In this document: positions 14,399 through 16,360 of the stretch, in pieces
Layout: every line of letters starts with the position of its first letter
How positions within the stretch are numbered: the first letter of the stretch is position 1
Assembly: GCA_910584835.1 (NCBI GenBank)
Contig: CAJUEG010000057.1
Location: forward strand, 1-16,360
From: an uncultured Oscillospiraceae bacterium
Lineage (GTDB): Bacteria > Bacillota > Clostridia > Oscillospirales > Oscillospiraceae
DNA: 16,360 nt
Reading direction: 5' to 3'
Position numbers and translations under genes: made by a program
The notes under the pieces: generated by a model
Seen by the model: the letters and a program-made list of their open reading frames with translations, nothing else
Told to the model about the DNA's origin: nothing
Database searches by the model: none

Positions 14399-14545
14399 TG
14401 ATCACAAAGAAGCGCGAGGATAGGCGCATAGGGGAGCTTGGACCGGAGCGAAGGCAAAAGCCCAGGGTCCGCGAAGCGGGGCCGGGTTTTGCCTGAAACG
14501 CAGGGAAAGCGACCCGGCCATGCGCCCAATCCGAGCGTGACAACA
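14399..14545. repeat. Folded element with imperfect terminal inverted repeats, MITE-like or structured RNA
   Basis: GTGATCAC opens the left end and CGTGACAAC closes the right end. Inside them GGAT (14418-14421) faces ATCC (14529-14532), and GGCGCAT (14423-14429) faces its exact complement ATGCGCC (14520-14526). In the centre GGCAAAA (14453-14459) pairs with TTTTGCC (14487-14493) around nested CCC/GGG and CCGC/GCGG pairs, a 41-base hairpin. The last 12 bases, AGCGTGACAACA, are identical to 14291-14302 in repeat copy A. It ends 47 bases before the sigma factor ATG. Whether it is mobile DNA or a leader RNA cannot be decided here. Confidence 0.5.
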
Positions 14546-14592
14546 GCGCGCTGACCATTACGACAAGCGACGGCGAAAGGAAGTGACCCGCG

Positions 14593-15090
14593 ATGAATTC
14601 CGAACAGCTGGCGGACCTGTTCCGCCGCTGCGGCGACGACGTGTTCCGGCTGGCGTACAGCTACCTGGGCTCACGCGCCGACGCCGAGGACGTGTGCCAG
14701 AGCGTGTTCCTCAAACTGGCGGAGGGAAAAACGGTCCTTCTTCCGGGAAAGGAAAAGAGCTGGCTGCTCACCTGCGCCGCCAACCTGTGCAAAAGCCAGC
14801 TGAGGTCCTTCTGGCGGCGGAACGTGGGGGAGCTGGACGAGTCCGTCCCCTTCCGGGAGGAGTCCGACCGGGAGCTGTGGGAGGCCGTGATGGCCCTGCC
14901 CCCCAAATACCGGGCGGTGATCCACCTCTACTACTGGGAGGGTCTTGACCAGGGGGAGATCGGGGACGTGCTCCGCATCTCCCGCACGGCGGTCCAGACG
15001 CGCATGCAGCGCGCCCGGGCCATGCTGAGAAAGGAGCTGAGCGACGATGAAGAGCTATTGGCACATGATGGAACAGGTCACGCTGAGTGA
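14593..15090 (+). CDS. ECF-type RNA polymerase sigma factor
   Basis: A 165-residue sigma-70 family factor of the extracytoplasmic-function group. The sigma-2 domain spans about residues 5-72, with region 2 motif SRADAEDVCQSVFLKL (27-42). The sigma-4 domain spans about 98-148, with LPPKYRAVIHLYYWEGL and a helix-turn-helix GEIGDVLRISRTAVQTRMQRAR (121-142). No other domain is present, so it is a minimal ECF factor. The ATG at 14593 follows AAAGGAAG. The downstream gene overlaps its last 44 bases, the usual layout of an ECF factor with its membrane anti-sigma factor. No clear sigma-A promoter is seen in the 47 bases ahead, so transcription may start within the folded element or from its own class of promoter. 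Confidence 0.94.
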   Translation: MNSEQLADLFRRCGDDVFRLAYSYLGSRADAEDVCQSVFLKLAEGKTVLLPGKEKSWLLTCAANLCKSQLRSFWRRNVGELDESVPFREESDRELWEAVMALPPKYRAVIHLYYWEGLDQGEIGDVLRISRTAVQTRMQRARAMLRKELSDDEELLAHDGTGHAE

Positions 15091-15727
15091 CCGGAAAAAG
15101 GAGGAAATCATGGAAATGTTGGAGAATAAGGGTGCTCAGAAGCGGCGTATGCCCCGCGCGGGCAAGCTGATTTTGGCGGCGGCTCTGGCGGTGGGGTGCG
15201 TGCTGTCCATCGCGGCGGGCCTGCCCGCTAAGGTGTATCATTTCGCCACTGGCAGCCAGTTCTACATGATGCCGGGGACGGATAAGACCGGCATGACGGT
15301 GGGCGATGTGGTCGCCCCCGTCAAAGCTGAGGGCGGACGGCTGTGGTTCGAGGCAGACGGACAGAAAATCGACATCACCGACCAAGTGGACGAAAACACC
15401 CCTTATATCTACGAGCGTAGCGACCCCGCCACTGGCGAAAAAGGCTATATCATCGCGGGCGGCACAGTGGAAAACTTCGGCTGGATTGAATGTGCCGTCA
15501 TAGACGGCAAAATCGCCGCCGGGACAGAGCAGAACGCAAGAGACACCCGGGTCACGCTTCCCGATGGAAGCAAGGTTCCCTTCGCAGAACTCACCGATGC
15601 GCAGAGGGCGGAATTGGCAGACGAAGATGGCGGTATCTATTCTTCCTATGCCAATTATCCCTGGCTGGATGCCGCGCTGGACCAGCTTTCCCAGCTTGAC
15701 CTGGCAGACGCCCACGACTTGGGCTGA
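15047..15727 (+). CDS. Probable membrane anti-sigma factor partner of the ECF sigma
   Basis: A 226-residue single-pass membrane protein. Residues 1-38 form a charged cytoplasmic part with a helix LSDRKKEEIMEMLENK (13-28) that could bind the sigma factor. Residues 39-60 are one hydrophobic segment, and the rest is an extracytoplasmic domain of about 165 residues, acidic and beta-rich, with no motif I recognise. There is no zinc-binding HxxxCxxC, so it is not a ZAS-type anti-sigma. The ATG at 15047 has AAGGAG at 10 bases inside the sigma gene; the 44-base overlap implies coupled translation and stoichiometry. The assignment rests on context plus topology, not on a recognised family. The last 40 residues are rich in Asp and Leu. 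Confidence 0.8.
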   Translation: MKSYWHMMEQVTLSDRKKEEIMEMLENKGAQKRRMPRAGKLILAAALAVGCVLSIAAGLPAKVYHFATGSQFYMMPGTDKTGMTVGDVVAPVKAEGGRLWFEADGQKIDITDQVDENTPYIYERSDPATGEKGYIIAGGTVENFGWIECAVIDGKIAAGTEQNARDTRVTLPDGSKVPFAELTDAQRAELADEDGGIYSSYANYPWLDAALDQLSQLDLADAHDLG

Positions 15728-15749
15728 ATAACACAGATAAAAGTAGAAC

Positions 15750-15795
15750 ACCCCGCCCGGAGCAATGCTCCGGGCGGGGTTAAAAGTTCTTTTTC
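15750..15795. terminator. Terminator of the sigma/anti-sigma operon, possibly bidirectional
   Basis: A perfect 14-bp stem, ACCCCGCCCGGAGC (15750-15763) with its complement (15767-15780), has a 3-base loop. It is followed by TTAAAAGTTCTTTTT on the plus strand. On the minus strand the tail GTTCTACTTTTATC is weaker but may also end ftsH transcripts. Confidence 0.82.
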
Positions 15796-15803
15796 GGTTC
15801 CTT

Positions 15804-15839
15804 TTGTCACGCTTCGCCTGTTCGCGACGCGCGGCTTCC
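15804..15839 (-). repeat. Dispersed repeat, copy B (3' UTR of ftsH)
   Basis: The reverse complement of this stretch matches copy A at 14265-14300 at 34 of 36 positions. It begins 37 bases after the ftsH stop and lies before the terminator stem, in the same orientation relative to its gene as copy A. Similarity drops outside the 36 bases, so this may be a truncated copy. Confidence 0.8.
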
Positions 15840-15876
15840 CTTCTCTTTCAAGAAACAGATACAAATTCAATGCCCT

Positions 15877-16360
15877 TTATTCCTCTTTGGGTTTGTCTGG
15901 CTGTTCCGGCCCCTCCCCTTCCGGGGGCTTCTCGCCGTCCGCGGCCTCCTCCCCGTCCTCCTCATGGGAGGGCATGGGGATGGGCTCATCCACCATGTGG
16001 ACGTGCCGGGCGGGGGGCTCGATGTCCCCCGAGAGCTGATTGGCCCGGGTAGAGGTGTAGGCCCCCTCCACCAGCGCCGGGTCCCGGCCCTCCAGGATGG
16101 CCACCATCTCGCCGCCGGTGATGGTCTCCTTCTCCAGCAGGTAGGCCACCACCTTGTCCATGTCCTCCCGGTTGGCGCGGATGACCTCCACCGCCTCCTT
16201 GTAGCACACGTCGATGACCGCCTTCACCGCCTTGTCCATGATGGCGGCGGTGTCCTGGGCACAGTCCAGGCCATAGCCCCCGTCCAGGTACTGGTTGCGC
16301 ACGCTGCCCAGGGCCATCATGCCGAACTCCTCGCTCATGCCGTACATGGCCACCATGTTC
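15877..16360 (-). CDS. ftsH: ATP-dependent zinc metalloprotease FtsH, C-terminal part only
   Basis: The last 161 codons of a membrane AAA+ protease (peptidase M41) that degrades misfolded and regulatory membrane proteins. Recognised by NMVAMYGMSEEFGMMAL, the conserved NMV-x-YGMS stretch after the zinc-binding region, and by LLEKETITGGEMVAIL, the standard end of the protease domain. The AAA+ domain and the HExxH zinc motif lie beyond the window, so activity cannot be judged. After the protease domain there is a tail of about 65 residues rich in Glu, Pro and Asp (PPARHVHMVDEPIPMP, then acidic repeats), of the unstructured type FtsH proteins often carry. The stop TAA is at 15879-15877. Confidence 0.95.
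   Translation of the reverse strand, partial: NMVAMYGMSEEFGMMALGSVRNQYLDGGYGLDCAQDTAAIMDKAVKAVIDVCYKEAVEVIRANREDMDKVVAYLLEKETITGGEMVAILEGRDPALVEGAYTSTRANQLSGDIEPPARHVHMVDEPIPMPSHEEDGEEAADGEKPPEGEGPEQPDKPKEE

Larger units (their letters stand above)
14139..14592. other. Structured non-coding region between the SGNH gene and the sigma factor gene
   Basis: This 454-bp stretch contains no supported gene. It holds, in order, a hairpin at 14161-14191, small stem-loops to about 14264, a repeat copy (14265-14300), a terminator (14306-14345), a GC hairpin (14357-14379), and a folded element with imperfect inverted ends (14399-14545). The short ORFs here have no ribosome binding site and arise from the GC-rich repeats. 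Confidence 0.75.

Noticed and set aside
13149..14558. 469-codon minus-strand frame across the SGNH gene and the repeat region
   Set aside because: It crosses two terminators and a repeat and is low-complexity (Gly/Arg-rich) opposite the Pro/Thr linker.
14538..14565. Possible ECF-type autoregulatory promoter, TGACAAC then 16 bases then CGAC
   Set aside because: TGACAAC is part of the repeat sequence that also occurs at 14294-14300, away from any gene start, so the match is not specific.

Overview
The window reads as chromosomal DNA of a GC-rich member of the Bacillota, most likely a gut-type Clostridium relative of the Oscillospiraceae kind (Flavonifractor or Lawsonibacter-like). This is inferred from strong AGGAGG ribosome binding sites, sigma-A promoters of the TTGACA/TATAAT type set in otherwise GC-rich DNA, the gene families (SpoIIIE/FtsK, FtsH, an S-layer-homology surface protein, fused ThrE) and dense hairpin terminators. 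No genus is proven by the sequence. There is no rRNA, tRNA, CRISPR array, transposase or phage gene.

Layout. Positions 1-3416 (minus strand) hold uppP followed 21 bases later by ftsK/spoIIIE, which runs off the left edge: a cell-envelope and chromosome-segregation operon. Divergent from it, 3595-4161 encodes an unrecognised one-pass membrane-anchored protein with its own promoter and terminator. From 4278 to 7042 a single-chain aconitase-family hydratase and a GNAT acetyltransferase form a tightly coupled operon. Its promoter is nested in the previous terminator and carries a palindrome over the -10. A perfect 17-bp inverted repeat and a bidirectional terminator (7096-7222) separate this operon from the convergent 1365-residue secreted SLH-domain surface protein (7254-11351, minus). 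That gene has a roughly 160-nt structured leader holding a 26-codon ORF with a very strong ribosome binding site.

Positions 11714-13136 (plus) hold a 48-residue protein with a strong promoter, a terminator-like hairpin, and a fused ThrE-type amino-acid exporter. A lipoprotein of the SGNH hydrolase fold follows (13248-14138), again with its own promoter. The non-coding stretch 14139-14592 is unusually structured: part of it recurs in inverted orientation at 15804-15839, and another part is a folded 147-nt element with imperfect inverted ends. An ECF sigma factor and a membrane protein that is probably its anti-sigma factor overlap by 44 bases (14593-15727). The 3' end of ftsH enters from the right on the minus strand.

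How the genes work together. The theme is the cell envelope: lipid-carrier recycling (UppP), septal DNA pumping (FtsK), an S-layer-type surface protein, a wall-facing SGNH lipoprotein, a membrane protease (FtsH) and an extracytoplasmic-signal sigma/anti-sigma pair. The hydratase/GNAT pair is the metabolic outlier and has no assigned substrate. The least-explained elements are non-coding or tiny: the repeat shared by two 3' UTRs, the structured element before the sigma gene, the 17-bp inverted repeat, the leader ORF of the SLH gene and the 48-residue gene.
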